Part shown: one piece after another, positions 45,684 through 57,500 of the stretch
Numbering within the stretch: the stretch's first letter is position 1
Layout of the letters: every line of letters begins with the position of its first letter
Assembly (NCBI GenBank): GCA_017607445.1
Contig: JAEVHH010000001.1
Location: 6,262,001 to 6,326,000 of the forward strand
Reading direction: 5' to 3'
Source: Histoplasma ohiense
Lineage: Eukaryota > Ascomycota > Eurotiomycetes > Onygenales > Ajellomycetaceae
DNA: 64,000 bases
Program-made: the position numbers and the translations under genes
The notes under the pieces: generated by a model
Database searches by the model: none
The model's input: only the letters and a program-made list of their open reading frames with translations
Told to the model about the DNA's origin: nothing

Positions 45684-46863
45684 ATGGAAGCTCGAGGACA
45701 GAACGCCAACACAATTCCAAACCATACTCCACCTACAATTGACGACCTATTCGATTACGATGCCGGGCTTGATGAAATCCTCGGAGACACGGAGGGGAAC
45801 CAACACAATAACTCATCAAATCCAACATCGGGAAGCAATAATGCACCAGCGGACTCCAATGGTGCGAGTCTGGGTCTAGATGAGGAAATCAAGGTAGCGC
45901 CCAAGAGAAGACCAGTTCCGAAATTGGACGAGGCTCGGTAAGAAGCATGTATGCAAGAGCTTCTGGCGTTTTTGACTAAACGCGGCCTTCAGATTACTAT
46001 CACCAGCCGGGATCCCAAAGCTCCGAAGGGATGCAAAAAAACTCAAATTCAGGGGGAAGGGCCACGAGGTATTTAATCCACAGCCTCCTTGAGCTTGATT
46101 GGCATGTGTTGTTCTTCTCAGGCTGATTCATAAATGTATATATTGTTTTTCTTAGTACTCTGACGCCATGCGTCTTCTCAACTTTTACCAACTCTGGCTG
46201 GATGACCTCTACCCCCGCGCAAAATTCGCAGACGGCCTAGCTATAATTGAAAAGTTAGGCCACTCGAAGCGCGTCCAAATCATGCGAAAGGAGTGGATTA
46301 ACGAAGGCAAACTAAGACCAGATGCGGTTGATAGAGATGAGGAAGCAAGCAATGACACAACCCAGCTTCCGGCTGCGAACGATGCAGTCACTCGTGATGA
46401 GCGTGATCAAAACGAAGACGTTGAATTATTTCCCGCTGCGACCACAAATACCACCCAGCGCGAAGCAAGAACATCGCCCACCCGAGAAAACCTCGATACC
46501 ACTGATGTTTCCACAGAAAATCAAATACCGTCCATTTTCGGTGGAGGGGGAGGAGGCGGGAAGATGGCGGAACACAATTTCGGCATCAATGCTGATAGTG
46601 ACGATGACCTTTTCGTCAGGGACGATCGCAACGATAATGCCCGTGCGAGCATGAATGTGCCACCAGGGCATGACGAAAACGCACCCGAAGATGACGAGTT
46701 AGATGCTCTCTTAGCTGAGCATGAAGGTGGTGGGATGCCATCAGAACGGGAACCAAAGCCTAGCACCACCACCACCATACCGAAGGGTGCAGGCCCAAGT
46801 TCAGGACTACCGCAAGTAGGCGGCTATGATGATTTGGATGCGATGGATGATTATGATTTTTAA
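45684..46863 (+). CDS. CSM3: Swi3/Csm3-type replication fork protection complex subunit
   Basis: Exons 45684-45937, 45993-46068 and 46156-46863 encode 345 residues. The N-terminus is acidic (DDLFDYDAGLDEILGD). The conserved Swi3 domain spans about 85-170: LLSPAGIPKLRRDAKKLKFRGKGHEYSDAMRLLNFYQLWLDDLYPRAKFADGLAIIEKLGHSKRVQIMRKEWI. The tail is acidic and disordered, with a (GGGGGGG)-type spacer and IPSIFG. Family members (Csm3, Swi3, TIPIN) pair with Tof1/Swi1/Timeless to stabilise paused replication forks and relay signals to the ATR pathway, whose kinase gene lies 2.6 kb upstream. That proximity is probably chance or ancestral synteny. Confidence 0.9.
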
Positions 46864-47451
46864 TACTCTGTAAATTCTGTTAGTATAGGGAAACTGATTA
46901 ACCCCCCATGAAAGAAAGACATCCATGATGGTAGCTCTGGCGAGCTTTTGTTCCTTTTTACTTTTCCCCTTTTTCCCTCTTCAATCAAGGTCAAAAACGT
47001 GTAACAAAGAGAATGAGCAAATGTATGATGGAATTTATGTCAATGCAGTGTTTGAGTGAAAAGCTGGAATACAATGAATCGCTGATATTGAAAGCAGGAA
47101 ATAAGGCCTAGATGTGAAATTTCTGGAAAAAATTCTGCGGAAACAGGTGAAAGGAAAATTTAAATAGAAAATGATAAACCAACAACATTGAAAAAAAAAA
47201 AAAAAGTCAATAAACAAAAAGAGCCCAATCAATCTACCCGTACTATCCCACGATGCAATTAACAAAAATCAAGTAGAAAAAAGGTTAAAATAAAAAGAAA
47301 AGAAAATAAAATCCCGAATTCAAATGAAGAAAAAAGCCCTAGACAAAATCAACAAAATCAAATATCAAGATAAAAAAAACAAGACGAAATACTAAAACAA
47401 ACAGCAAGCTCGGAAACGAGAAATTCTAAAAAATCATCTTTAAACGTCAAT
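46864..47451. other. Convergent intergenic region
   Basis: 588 bp, A-rich between the Swi3 and RCC1 stops; no gene or structured element seen. Confidence 0.55.
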
Positions 47452-49202
47452 TCAAGCATTTGTCGTCGTGGCAGCGATCTCAGTGAAGACTGAATACTGC
47501 CCACCAGCATCCGCCCAATTCAAACGCTTCCCGCGCACAGCAGTGTTCTCCACGATGGATGCGACTTCGATATCCTCATCAGTCCCCTGGCCGGTTTGAT
47601 AGTTGGCAGAGAAGCCCCACGACCACGCACGCCCATCCTTATCGATAGCGATCGAATGTTCACTTCCACTGCCGATATGGCAAGCGTCAATACCGGGAAT
47701 AGCAGTGGGCGTAATGAGGATGCGGGGTGCATTCCTATCATCACGAATGATAGATGATTCCGGTAAAGAGTCGATTTTCAGACCGGTCTGGAAGCCATCA
47801 AGACGCCCAAAGGCTAGACATTCGCCCTTGGCTGTGAGGGCGAGGGAGTGGTGCGCGCCACCGCAGATTTGAATTATGTCTTTGTCTTTCAGGGACTCGA
47901 CGACGAGCGGGTGAAGGATGGCCGCTTCGCTGTCACCCGCGCCCATCCTGATGCCTGTCTCGCCAAAGCTGTTGAGACCCCACGCGTAGACCTTGCCGGA
48001 CTTGTGGATGGCGAAGGAGTGGTAAGAGCCGCATCCTAAGCCCACCATATTTTTGGGCAGACCGAATTCCCGGGGCTGTAGGCCGTTGATTTTGGTGCGC
48101 TCGATGATACGGCGGCCAAGCTGGTTCTGTTGGCCGGAACCCCATGCGAAGACAGAGCCTTTGTCGTTGAGAGCGAGCACGTGGTTGGCACCGCAGGTAA
48201 TGGATTTGATCTTCTTGAGGGTGGGTAAGAGGGCGGGAGTTCTTTGGACTGTAGATTCTCCGTCAAAGCCCAGGATGCCGTCGTTGCTCTGAGCAGCATG
48301 TTGTTAGTCAATTGATTTTCAAAAAATGAAATTTGACATAGCAAATATGGTAGATAGGACGAAATCCCGTCTTAACTTACTCTAAATGTACCCCAGCCAT
48401 AGACAGATCCAACATCGGTCAGAGCGAAGCTAGCACTGTCACTTGCAGCAACCTGGACAAAAACAGTATCCTCGGGGAAATACTCGGACGGAACGGCCGC
48501 AGGAGTCGATTCGCGAGGGTTCAGGCCACTATCGCTGTCGGAATCCGAGTCTGAGTCGTCCCCATCGCCTTCTTTGATGTCCTTGTAGCCTCCATCCCAA
48601 GTAGTGTCGCGACCCAACGCTCCCTGGTCATTGACGCCCCAGGTCAATATCTTATTATCATGCGTGAGTGCAACACAATGCATGCCGCCGGTGGCAATGT
48701 GGACCACGCCAACCTTGTCCGCAGGGAGGTGCGGGTTGAGACGAGGACGTTTCACGTCAACAACGTTCTTGGCGGCACCAAGACCGAGTTCTCCGGAGCT
48801 TCCTTCGCCGCAGACATAGACGTTCAATCGCTGCGTAGGGGGGTGATTGATGACGACCTTGGGTTTGACGACGGGAGCTTTGACGACTCGGACTTTCTTA
48901 GGCTCGCGCGTCGTAACCCCATCGGCAACCGCTTTGCGCTTCTTGGACACGTCGACTTTATCAACCTCCTCGTTGTCGCTATCCGTAGCGTGCGAGACTC
49001 CGTTCACCTTGACTTGCTCATTGTTTTCAACTGATTTTGTCCTTTTCGAGCCAGGTTTGGGCCCAGGTTTCGCTTTTGGAGCTGCAGCCTTGGTGGATGC
49101 CTTCTTCGCGGGTTCTTGAGCTGTCTTTTTTGTCACTTTGGACTTGGTGGCTGTCTGTGAGCGAGCAGCTATCGCGCTGGATGCGGCTTTTCTGGGAGCC
49201 AT
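47452..49202 (-). CDS. RCC1/Pim1/Prp20 Ran guanine-nucleotide exchange factor
   Basis: Exons 49202-48381 and 48288-47452 (intron 92 bp, phase 0, WGTFR to SNDGILGF) encode 552 residues. The first ~125 residues are basic and lysine/alanine-rich with several nuclear-localisation-like clusters (KKRKAV, EPKKVRVVKAP). A seven-bladed RCC1 propeller follows: VYVCGEGSSGELGLG, GGMHCVALTHDNKILTWGVNDQGALG, VFAWGSGQQNQLG, CGSYHSFAIHKSGKVYAWGLNSFGETG, CGGAHHSLAL, GSGSEHSIAIDKDGRAWSWG. An acidic SDSDSDSDS insert sits in the third blade. The protein loads GTP on Ran at chromatin, setting the nuclear transport gradient. The end is FTEIAATTTNA. Confidence 0.93.
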
Positions 49203-49396
49203 AGCACGCGGGTTACTATTAAACGGTAATGAGCGAGGGAAGAAACGAGAGAATGGTAGTGGGCGAGGTCAAGATGACTCAAATAAGAACCCTCGAGGGG
49301 GAATATGTAGAGTAGAGGTGCTTTGAGATGTTTCAAGACGTGTTGGATTCCCTTTGTTTGCTCCTTTCTTTACCTATGGTTTTGTTGTTGTTGGTT

Positions 49397-49431
<35 letters not shown>

Positions 49432-49962
49432 GCCAAACACAAGGATTATGTCATCACTCTGCAACACAGACAATGAAATGAGTGAATACCTTTCAATCAA
49501 AAGAATCAATTGAAAAAAAAAACGAAGATGTAGCTATGCTGACAATAGGCTGGTGAATGCACTTCATTCAGTGTTGGTTGTTCGCTCTCAAATAACCCTT
49601 ACTCCACTTCCTTATTCCATTCCCCGCCGCTATCAACTATATATGCTCAATTAACTACAGGGTCATTGCAATATAGACACTCCAGTGGCTAATAATAAAG
49701 AAAACAACTTAAGGAATACATCCATCCGCCCGTAGAAATTACAGCGGTTATTCATTCCCTGAAAGCTATCCCGCGAGTGTTACGATGTATCCAGAACTAC
49801 GATAAACTCCATTCTCCATACCTAATATGCGGAGCGCAACAAGTATGTGTGAAGAGCTGAATGAAAAGCCCCAAAACGCTACCATTGTAAACGTATACGA
49901 ATACGCCGTCAATATATCAGCATTGGCGTGCAAAGTCTTTAAAAGGAAATAATACATCCACA
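49203..49962. other. Divergent intergenic region
   Basis: 760 bp between RCC1 and the cyclase-family gene; holds a 32-nt T run at 49399-49430 and nothing else recognised. Confidence 0.55.
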
Positions 49963-51661
49963 ATGATAGGACGCCCTGCTAACCTACCCAAATTCTCTGA
50001 TCTGCCTTTGAACAAAGGAGATCCTCTATTCTCTGCATGGGGACTGTATGGGAAGGATGACCAGTTAGGCTTCCTGAACCGCCAGACAGATGCCATGGTG
50101 GCGGAGGCTGCGAAGGAGATAAAGACGGGAGAGGGGTGATAACAACATGATAGAAATTCCAACATGGTCATTGTGCACTAGTAGTTAGGTAATTCTTTTC
50201 TGTTTGTGATCCGCAATCCTTGAATAGCTAAAGAAGGAAGTACTGTACAAAGAATAAAATATTGACTTCATGTTCTTTCATCCTGTAACTCCCGTTGCCA
50301 CTCTTCCCTGGTCGCGAAATTATAGAGAGCTAACTTTTGAAAATCGCAGAGTATCTCTCCCTAAACTGTCCACTGGACGCCCAAAGAAAAATGCCCCTTA
50401 TCAACAGGCAGGTGTTTCACAAACAACTTGTTGAAAAAAAAAAATCGCTTCGGACGGTGAACGATGATGTCTGGACGTTTAACACGCAAAGTAGCAGCCA
50501 GTGCCAGTTTCCTGCTTTCGTCCTTCCACCTTCCCTCTCTCCCTACTGCCCGGCGGGCATCCACTATGCAGCCAGAGAGTCCAGATAAAATGAAAATATA
50601 GCTAATAGGGCCTCGTCCATTCCATCATCTTGAGTAGGGAAGGGACTCCGTCACTTCGGTCTACCGGGAAGAAAAGAATTTCTATAACGGCGCGACCTTC
50701 TGCGAGTTACGCATAAACTGACGGCATTATCTCTTTTTTTCCTTTCCCTCCTTTTTTGCCGTATCTTAAAGCCCGGGCAGAGAAAGGAATCGTTGGCCGT
50801 GGAATCCTGCTGGGTTTCCACAAGTGGGCATCCGAAAACCACATACACGCCGACATTTTCGAGAAGAACTTCGATTCTGCTGAAACATCCCAAGGCCGTG
50901 TGGCTGAGTCGCAGGGCACAGAGATAAAGCTTGGAGACATACTTATCATTCGAGTTGGTAGGATGGGACCTTGCCTCTTCGTTTCTCACTCCTTCTTTTC
51001 CTTCTTTTTCCCGTCCTTTATATCTAGTCATTGCGCTGAACTAAAGTCAAAAATGACTAGGATACATGAAGGCTTTAACATGTTATCAATGGATGAGCTG
51101 GAAATAAAAGGGCCAAACAAAACCCGCCTAATTTAATCGGCGTGGAACACAGCGAACAGATGCCTGAATGGATACGGGAGAATTTTTCCGCAGTGGCGGG
51201 CGATCACCCGGCCTTTGAAGCGTATCGTGGGTCCCCTCTATCCATCCCCCTTTCCCACCCGGTAATCCCCAAAACCTCCACCGGGGGACGTGTTAATGTA
51301 ACAGCCAATTGTTACTAATCTAACGAATCATTGAATCTAATCAGCTGCACCGCAAGATTGGGGTATGCATGAAGTGCTCCTGGCCGGCTGGGGATGTCCT
51401 ACCGGAGAGTTATTCGATCTGGACAAGCTGGCCGAGGAGTGCGAGAGGCAAAATCGATGCTCTTTTTTCGAATCGAGTGAAGTGTGCAACGTTCCGGGTG
51501 GACTTGCAAGGTAAGTGGAAATCCTGCCTGGTACTGTGTACTTTTAAGATAAAAGTGGATAGGACATAGCTGATGGAGACATATAACATATATACAGCCC
51601 TCCAGACATTCTGGCGATCGATCATGGTGAATCCCCGAACCGAAGTCACGAGTTTTCTTGA
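49963..51661 (+). CDS. Cyclase-family protein (PF04199-type), possibly degenerate
   Basis: The first exon starts MIGRPANLPKFSDLPLNKGDPLFSAWGLYGKDDQLGFLNRQ, the usual beginning of fungal putative cyclase/kynurenine-formamidase-like proteins. Later blocks follow in order: LNCPLDAQRKMPLINRQ, VWTFNTQSSSQ, RAEKGIVGRGILL, AESQGTEIKLGDILIIR, GVEHSEQMPEWIRENFSAVAGDHPAFEAY, DWGMHEVLLAGWGCPTGELFDLDKLAEEC and VPGGLA, ending HGESPNRSHEFS (stop 51659-51661). The last introns are clean (about 51229-51345 and 51510-51599). Around 50320-50360, 50600-50720 and 51000-51130, however, I could not find splice sites that keep frame between conserved blocks. The gene may be decaying, or the splicing more complex than I can resolve. 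The tail overlaps the RIB7 coding end by 16 bp. Substrate unknown. Confidence 0.6.
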
Positions 51662-53706
51662 GAATTCTCGGCGTTTTCCTCTTTGCTTCCTTGAGCAGCT
51701 GGGTCAGCATCATTCTGTGCGTTCTCTTCCGCGTCATGTCTTTCGCCACCTTGTTGAGCGACAGTTTCAATGCCGGAGAGAATGGGTTGTGGAGCAGGAG
51801 GAACGCGTATCTTGCCACACATTACAACATCCTGACCCAGCGGCTGCCATTTGATATCACGGGGATTAAGAGCACTGATCGGTTTGCCTGTGTTATCCTT
51901 TTTCGCGTCCGGGCTGACCCCAACACCGCCCTGGCCCAGAAACGTAGGAGCAACAGTAATGATAAGAGAATCGACGAAGTCAACGTATTCAGGATTCAGT
52001 AGCTCACTAATTACAGTGGCGCCGCCTTCTATCATGACGCTGGTGATTCCCTCGGTTCCTAGAGCCCGTAGAATAGCTTCCCATCTAAGCCTCCAGCTCT
52101 GGTTATATTCCACAATGCGTAGATAATCGCCTCCGTGATTCTTGAGCGCAAGCACTTTACCTGGCTGGATGTTTGCTCCGGGTGAGACGACAACCCATGG
52201 TGCCTTGCCCTTCCCTTCCTTGGCAGTTCTTAAAAGCCTGCATTCCGGGTCTGCAGGCCATCTTCCAGTTGGGTCCACGATAATTGGTCTGGGCTGCCAC
52301 ATTTTGCCTAATCCTCCGAAGCCGCCTGAGCCTGTCAGCCGGCAATTTAGGCCGGGGTTATCCACCATGGCAGTTCCGACCCCGATTAAAATGGCATCAT
52401 GCCGAGAGCGAAGATAGTGCGTCATCAATTTCGTTTCAGGCCCGGATAAGGCTGTTTGTACGCCGGGGAAAAGGGAAACTTTCGAATCCATGGAGGATGC
52501 ATATGTTAGGGTGACGAAGGGGAACTGTCGATTCTCCTCATATCTAGGGAGATATGGCTGCAGAAAGTCCAAAGAATAGCTAGGAAACGGTAGCGCATCT
52601 GGAGGAATCTCGCAACGAGCGTTTTGGGACTCGAGCGGTGGCGGCGGCAGTGGCGGCGGCATAGCTCCATTACGAGGCTCTAACACGGGACCTTGAATGC
52701 GCATGATACCATGACCCTGCTGGTAATGATAACCCTCATGCTCCCTCAATTTGACATCGGGATGTAAAGCGCGCCACTTAGCCGAGACGTTGCGGACATC
52801 GGTGACGCTGAAAAATTTCCCACCCGCCACCAGCAGCTTATCCGGCTCCTCACGAAACTTCGCATATATGGAGGATGGCAGGTAGCCTTTCTCAGCTTCC
52901 TTCCTGCAATACTCTATAAGCCCCGAATTCCGCTTCACCTTGTCAATGTGGTCCAAATCATGCGAATGTGTCCGACTGCTCCCAGGGGTCCTCGTGATCG
53001 TAACGGCGGAGTAAGCTCCCTCAAACTTCACCACCTTAATCTGCACATTGCATTGGTTCCCTTCCCTAATCACCTTCTTCCTCGCTCTCTTCCCCTCTGG
53101 CAGCGGCCTTGACGGGTTCGGTCTGCACGTCGCCCTCCGGAGTCGACACATGTAGTAATCGGTAGTCGTAAGACCGTCCTTGGTCGAATTGGATCTCTGC
53201 TTCACCCAGACGTTATCTATAAACGGCCAGTACGTACGGAACTCCTCCACGCTCATTTCCACGGAATCTTTCAGCTCAAACAGAACTTGACGAATCCACC
53301 CGAGATTGGGCGGATTGCTGAAGAGGCTATAATAAGCCGGGCCCGCTGGAGCAGGCGCGGGAGCGGGAGCGGGAGGTATCACCTGCTCGGCGTTCTGTTG
53401 TTCGGCGGGCGTTGTAAAGTCGGTATTGGTATTATTTGCCGGTTGTGGGTGCGACGTAGGCTCAGCGGACTGTGAAGGGGAGGGCTGGCGTTCCGGTTCA
53501 GCCTCGACCTGCGCTTTGATATCGTTCTGCAGTCGGGAGTCATCGTCTTCGGCATCGCCCATGTCCACGTCTTCATCTATCGGCGCCGTTTTCGGAGAGT
53601 TCTCTGTCTCAACATTTGATTGAATCGTGGTGTCGTTCTGCTCTGGCGGGTTCGACAGCCGCGACTGAGGGGAGCCAGATGCTGTACTAGCGCCCCCGTC
53701 GTCCAT
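51646..53706 (-). CDS. RIB7: RIB7 reductase fused to an N-terminal FAR1/GCM1-like zinc domain
   Basis: One uninterrupted 686-codon ORF. Residues ~380-640 are a RibD_C/RIB7 reductase: PFVTLTYASSMDSKVSL, RSRHDAILIGVGTAMVDNPGLNCR, RPIIVDPTGRWP, VMIEGGATVISELL, DSLIITVAPTFLGQGGVGV. This enzyme uses NADPH to reduce 2,5-diamino-6-ribosylamino-4(3H)-pyrimidinone 5'-phosphate in riboflavin synthesis. Residues ~125-330 look like a WRKY/GCM1/FAR1-type DNA-binding module: C187, C194, C219 and H247-x-H249 (RTHSHD) could bind zinc. The helical SVTDVRNVSAKWRALHP lies just after. Residues 1-120 are acidic and proline-rich. Stand-alone RIB7 proteins are ~250-300 residues. A separate start at internal Met335 or Met349 is possible, but no stop separates the two halves. 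Confidence 0.82.
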   Translation of the reverse strand: MDDGGASTASGSPQSRLSNPPEQNDTTIQSNVETENSPKTAPIDEDVDMGDAEDDDSRLQNDIKAQVEAEPERQPSPSQSAEPTSHPQPANNTNTDFTTPAEQQNAEQVIPPAPAPAPAPAGPAYYSLFSNPPNLGWIRQVLFELKDSVEMSVEEFRTYWPFIDNVWVKQRSNSTKDGLTTTDYYMCRLRRATCRPNPSRPLPEGKRARKKVIREGNQCNVQIKVVKFEGAYSAVTITRTPGSSRTHSHDLDHIDKVKRNSGLIEYCRKEAEKGYLPSSIYAKFREEPDKLLVAGGKFFSVTDVRNVSAKWRALHPDVKLREHEGYHYQQGHGIMRIQGPVLEPRNGAMPPPLPPPPLESQNARCEIPPDALPFPSYSLDFLQPYLPRYEENRQFPFVTLTYASSMDSKVSLFPGVQTALSGPETKLMTHYLRSRHDAILIGVGTAMVDNPGLNCRLTGSGGFGGLGKMWQPRPIIVDPTGRWPADPECRLLRTAKEGKGKAPWVVVSPGANIQPGKVLALKNHGGDYLRIVEYNQSWRLRWEAILRALGTEGITSVMIEGGATVISELLNPEYVDFVDSLIITVAPTFLGQGGVGVSPDAKKDNTGKPISALNPRDIKWQPLGQDVVMCGKIRVPPAPQPILSGIETVAQQGGERHDAEENAQNDADPAAQGSKEENAENSQENS

Positions 53707-54586
53707 GACTACCGCTCAGGGCCGTGTGGATGGAATTTAATTGAAAGTTTCCGGTGTTTTTCTGGGACGAAGGGACTGGAAGCTTCGGGCGCGCACGGGC
53801 TTGTTTCCGTGGTTGACTTGTTGGGAGCTTAAGTATTGGAGACGCCAGAATGGAAAGGTGAGGGTAGCTTGAGTAGGGAATAGGAAAAATGTAAAAAAAA
53901 AAAAAAAAAAAACCCGTGTAAATACTATCTTGGTGACGGTAGGAATCGCCGCCTGGAGCAGAGGGAAATGGGGCGATTTAGCAAGCAATTGCTGGCCGAT
54001 GCTGGAGAATGGGAACATTTGAGGTTCAATTGAGCTTGGGACAGAGAAGAAGAAAGTTGCGGCTGGCAAAAAGTTGTGGGGATTTGGCCACCAACGCCAA
54101 GAGTGCGAGAGCAAAAGGCTGAGAGAAAAAGAAAATAATGAAGTAGCTAGTTGTAGGGCCCTAGTATTGCCTTTGCTCCCATTTGCATGATATCCCCCGA
54201 GTGGGTTGTAGACAAAACAAACCAGTGCTGGGCGACATACATGCAGAATGAATGCAGTCAGGCTGATCTGATCTGATCTGATCTGATCTGCCGACGGATG
54301 CTGGGGAGCTGCGTGCTTTGGCGGAAAGAACTAAACAATGCACCACGCCGATGATTCTTCATTTCTCTATTGCACCCTGGTTGGTGTGTTTGAATGGGTA
54401 TATCCATCTCTAAACCCAGGCTCCAACTTGCCTCGAATAGGCACGACGCAACATACACAAATAAATATATTATATCACATCCACAAGAAGGAAGAAAGCA
54501 GAGATGACAATAAGATATAAATATAAAAGCATCCAACAAGCGCTATCCAGCACATTCAAACAAGTCCTAACAAAAAGAGTATATCA
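53707..54586. other. Intergenic region upstream of RIB7 and downstream of NIC96
   Basis: 880 bp. It has a 20-nt A run at 53893-53912 and a (TGATC)n array at 54264-54290; no gene recognised. Confidence 0.55.
54264..54290. repeat. (TGATC)n microsatellite
   Basis: Five TGATC units. Confidence 0.92.
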
Positions 54587-57500
54587 TTACAGCCCAATCT
54601 CCCCGCCCGCTTTAGCCAACATCTCATAAACCCGCGGTGGTAACTTGTACTTGATCATACCCGCGAAAACCATCAAGTCTTTCGCCATCACAAGAAGCTC
54701 ATCCGCCAAGCTCTGTCTCATGCCATTCGCGTATGCCCCTTGTTGAAGTCTTTCCCGTTCGCGACCGATGCACATCATACTCCACATAATCAGCTGGCCG
54801 GCGTTCCTGGAGATGACCGGGGGAAGGGATGGGAATGCCTGCGCGGCACTGCGGATGTACGTGACAGAGCCCTGGGCTCGCAATGGGAGGATCTGGAGAT
54901 TGTTGATATCCTATTAAAAGAAAAAAAAATGTCAGGGCACACTCTGTTCTAGAGACTGAAATATATACCAAGGCACACCGTGGAAGAGAGGAAAGAAGTA
55001 CAGATATGCTTACATCTAGCGCCTGCGCCCATTTCCCGGCTGCAACATTTGCCTTTGCTTCCATTGTGCGTAGCAATATGCCACATGCATCCCTGTTGAT
55101 CTGGTGTATTTTCTGGTAATAGAGCGCGTTGGTATTATAGAGCCCAATCATATTTTTAGCGAGCACAACTGGGTCATCAACCGCCGTGAGACTTAGGCTG
55201 CTTCCCTGTTCAGGAAGGGTGCTTGCTTGTTGAGGCTGCTGTGGTTGTTCCTGGCTATTCGGCGTGGTTCGTGGTTTTAGGGGCTGCAGCTTCATTGCCG
55301 AATCGCTCAAATCTACAGCAATAGCATCCGCAAGTGCGCGGTTGATTACAGAGATAACATTATCGTATTCTTCAGCCAGGTGGTATAGCAGAACGGCGTC
55401 GGTAATGAGTCCCTTATCATCGGCCACGGCTGCTGCTTGAATAGTGATCGTCTTTAAGAATTCTTCTTGGTCGATAAGTTTGATGAGCTTCAGCCGCCGT
55501 TCGATCGCGCCCTTGATTCTGGTGCCGTCGCTGCGAATATCCCCTAGAAGGAGCGCAAAATCTCGAGTTTCCAAAATGAATTCTCTCAAAGCTTCGTGAC
55601 AGACAGAAGCCTGGGATTTGCCAAGCTCTCCTGGAAGATCCGCGTTCAGGCATATAAGAGTGAAATAGTTGACTGCGGCTTCAACATAACCAGTGCGGAA
55701 TTCTCGAGTATACTGCGTAATGAGTGATGCGAAGTTGATTTGGGGAAGTTGCTTCGTGCTAAACGTCACTGTTTCGCAATATTTGGTTAGCAAAAATCTG
55801 CGGCCATTGATCGGGGTCACAATTCATTTGGCAAATACTTACATAAATCCTCCCCTGACGCAAAAAAGTCAGAAACACGGAGCAGGCCATAGAAATCCAG
55901 AGCAATTGCGAAATGTACAGCACTGATCGGTTCATGATGCGCAAGACACGATACGGCCTGCTCGAACATGCCTCCGAGGATTTGGAGAAGGAAGAAAGTC
56001 CCGTAGCCGCCGGGGCCATCTTGGGCCTTTCCAAATACTCGCAGTCCGATTTCACTGATATCACTCTGAATTTCCTCCAGTCCAAAGAGCTCCCCAGCCA
56101 CTTCCTCAGTTCGGCTATCTTCCCGAGCGAAAACGAACTGTAACCACATCCAATCCTCAACGCCCTGCCCGATGCCATCAAACCGACGTTGGCTGAGGTC
56201 ACAGCGGCCAATGATTTTATAGCATGCCATGCGATATGGATCGACAGTATTCTCCGGAGCATTGCGCAAACGCTGCTGATACTCTCCATTGATCTTCTGC
56301 TGCAGGTCTCTAGGAAGACGCCTGTTCTGCGCATAGGTTGTCATGTAGGTAACAAACTTGTGGTCAAGTGACCGGAACCCTGGATCCTGGCTCACATATT
56401 CCGCTGCTTCCTTGACGAAACCACATCTGAGGAGATAGAAAATGAGGATCCAGCAGTAATCCTGGCCGACCATCTGGAGTTCCGTGCCATCAGGGGCAAG
56501 GTCCTTTCGCGCAGCGCGAAGGCGAATGTAAGCGCGAATCTTGTTGGTAATCGAAGGGACCCCACCAAGCTGAGCTTCCCGCGGGTTCTTTGTGATAATA
56601 TTTTCGACTTCCTTATGAAATAACTGTTCCAAAAATTTTCGAGACCCTTCGATAATTCTCTTTCTCATCCTCGTTGCTCCAACGGAATGTAAAGAATCAT
56701 CTAGGTAGTCGCCCGCGAATTGTCGTTCCTTGAGCACACCAGGTTCTGAAAGACTAGCGGAGTTCGGGCTTTCATTTACCATGCTGATCAGGGCATGGTA
56801 AGCTTCAAATAATTGCCGTGGAACCTAAAATCCGGCTGTTAGCAATAACAAATAGAATTTATATATATATATATATATAATGTTAAATAAAAAGGGATGA
56901 TAATTCACGTACATCCCCACCGGCGACCCGCTCGGTTTCTGCAAATCGATGTAGAATCGGGAAAGTCCTTTCTTGGAGTCTCGCCTCATTCAATTCCTGA
57001 ACGCTGGTCGCAAAGTGCCGAAGTTTTTCTCTCAGGAAACGAGAATCAGCAGAGGCAACTCCCGCACCATCGTCGTTACGCATTGCGGAATCAGAAAGAT
57101 ACTGGGAAGTACGCCCGTTGACTGAAGGAGACCCAATAACGGATTTCCCCAACGCCGACCGACCAAATACGCTGCGCCTGCCGATGGAATCGCCGCCCCG
57201 CGGCATACCTGTCCCCCCAGCGGACCGTCCCGGTGCAGCTGATTTTCCAAAGAAGCCGCGGGATGAAGAATCAGACGTTCCCCGCGCAGAGTCATCCCTG
57301 GACATCAAGCCGAAATGCTCGTAGATCTTTTTGCGCTGCTCGTCCCAGTTGACATTCACTTTCTCCTCGAGAAAAGCGTCAAAATCCTTACGGACACGGG
57401 CAAGACTTTCAGCAACCATCGCTTCCCGCCCACGCTGCTGAACCTGCCGTAGAAACTTCTGATTGTCGGGATCGAATGTGTCGGTACTCTTGAATGGGCT

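Noticed and set aside
52250..52520. Plus-strand frames opposite RIB7
   Set aside because: Shadows of the RIB7 coding sequence.
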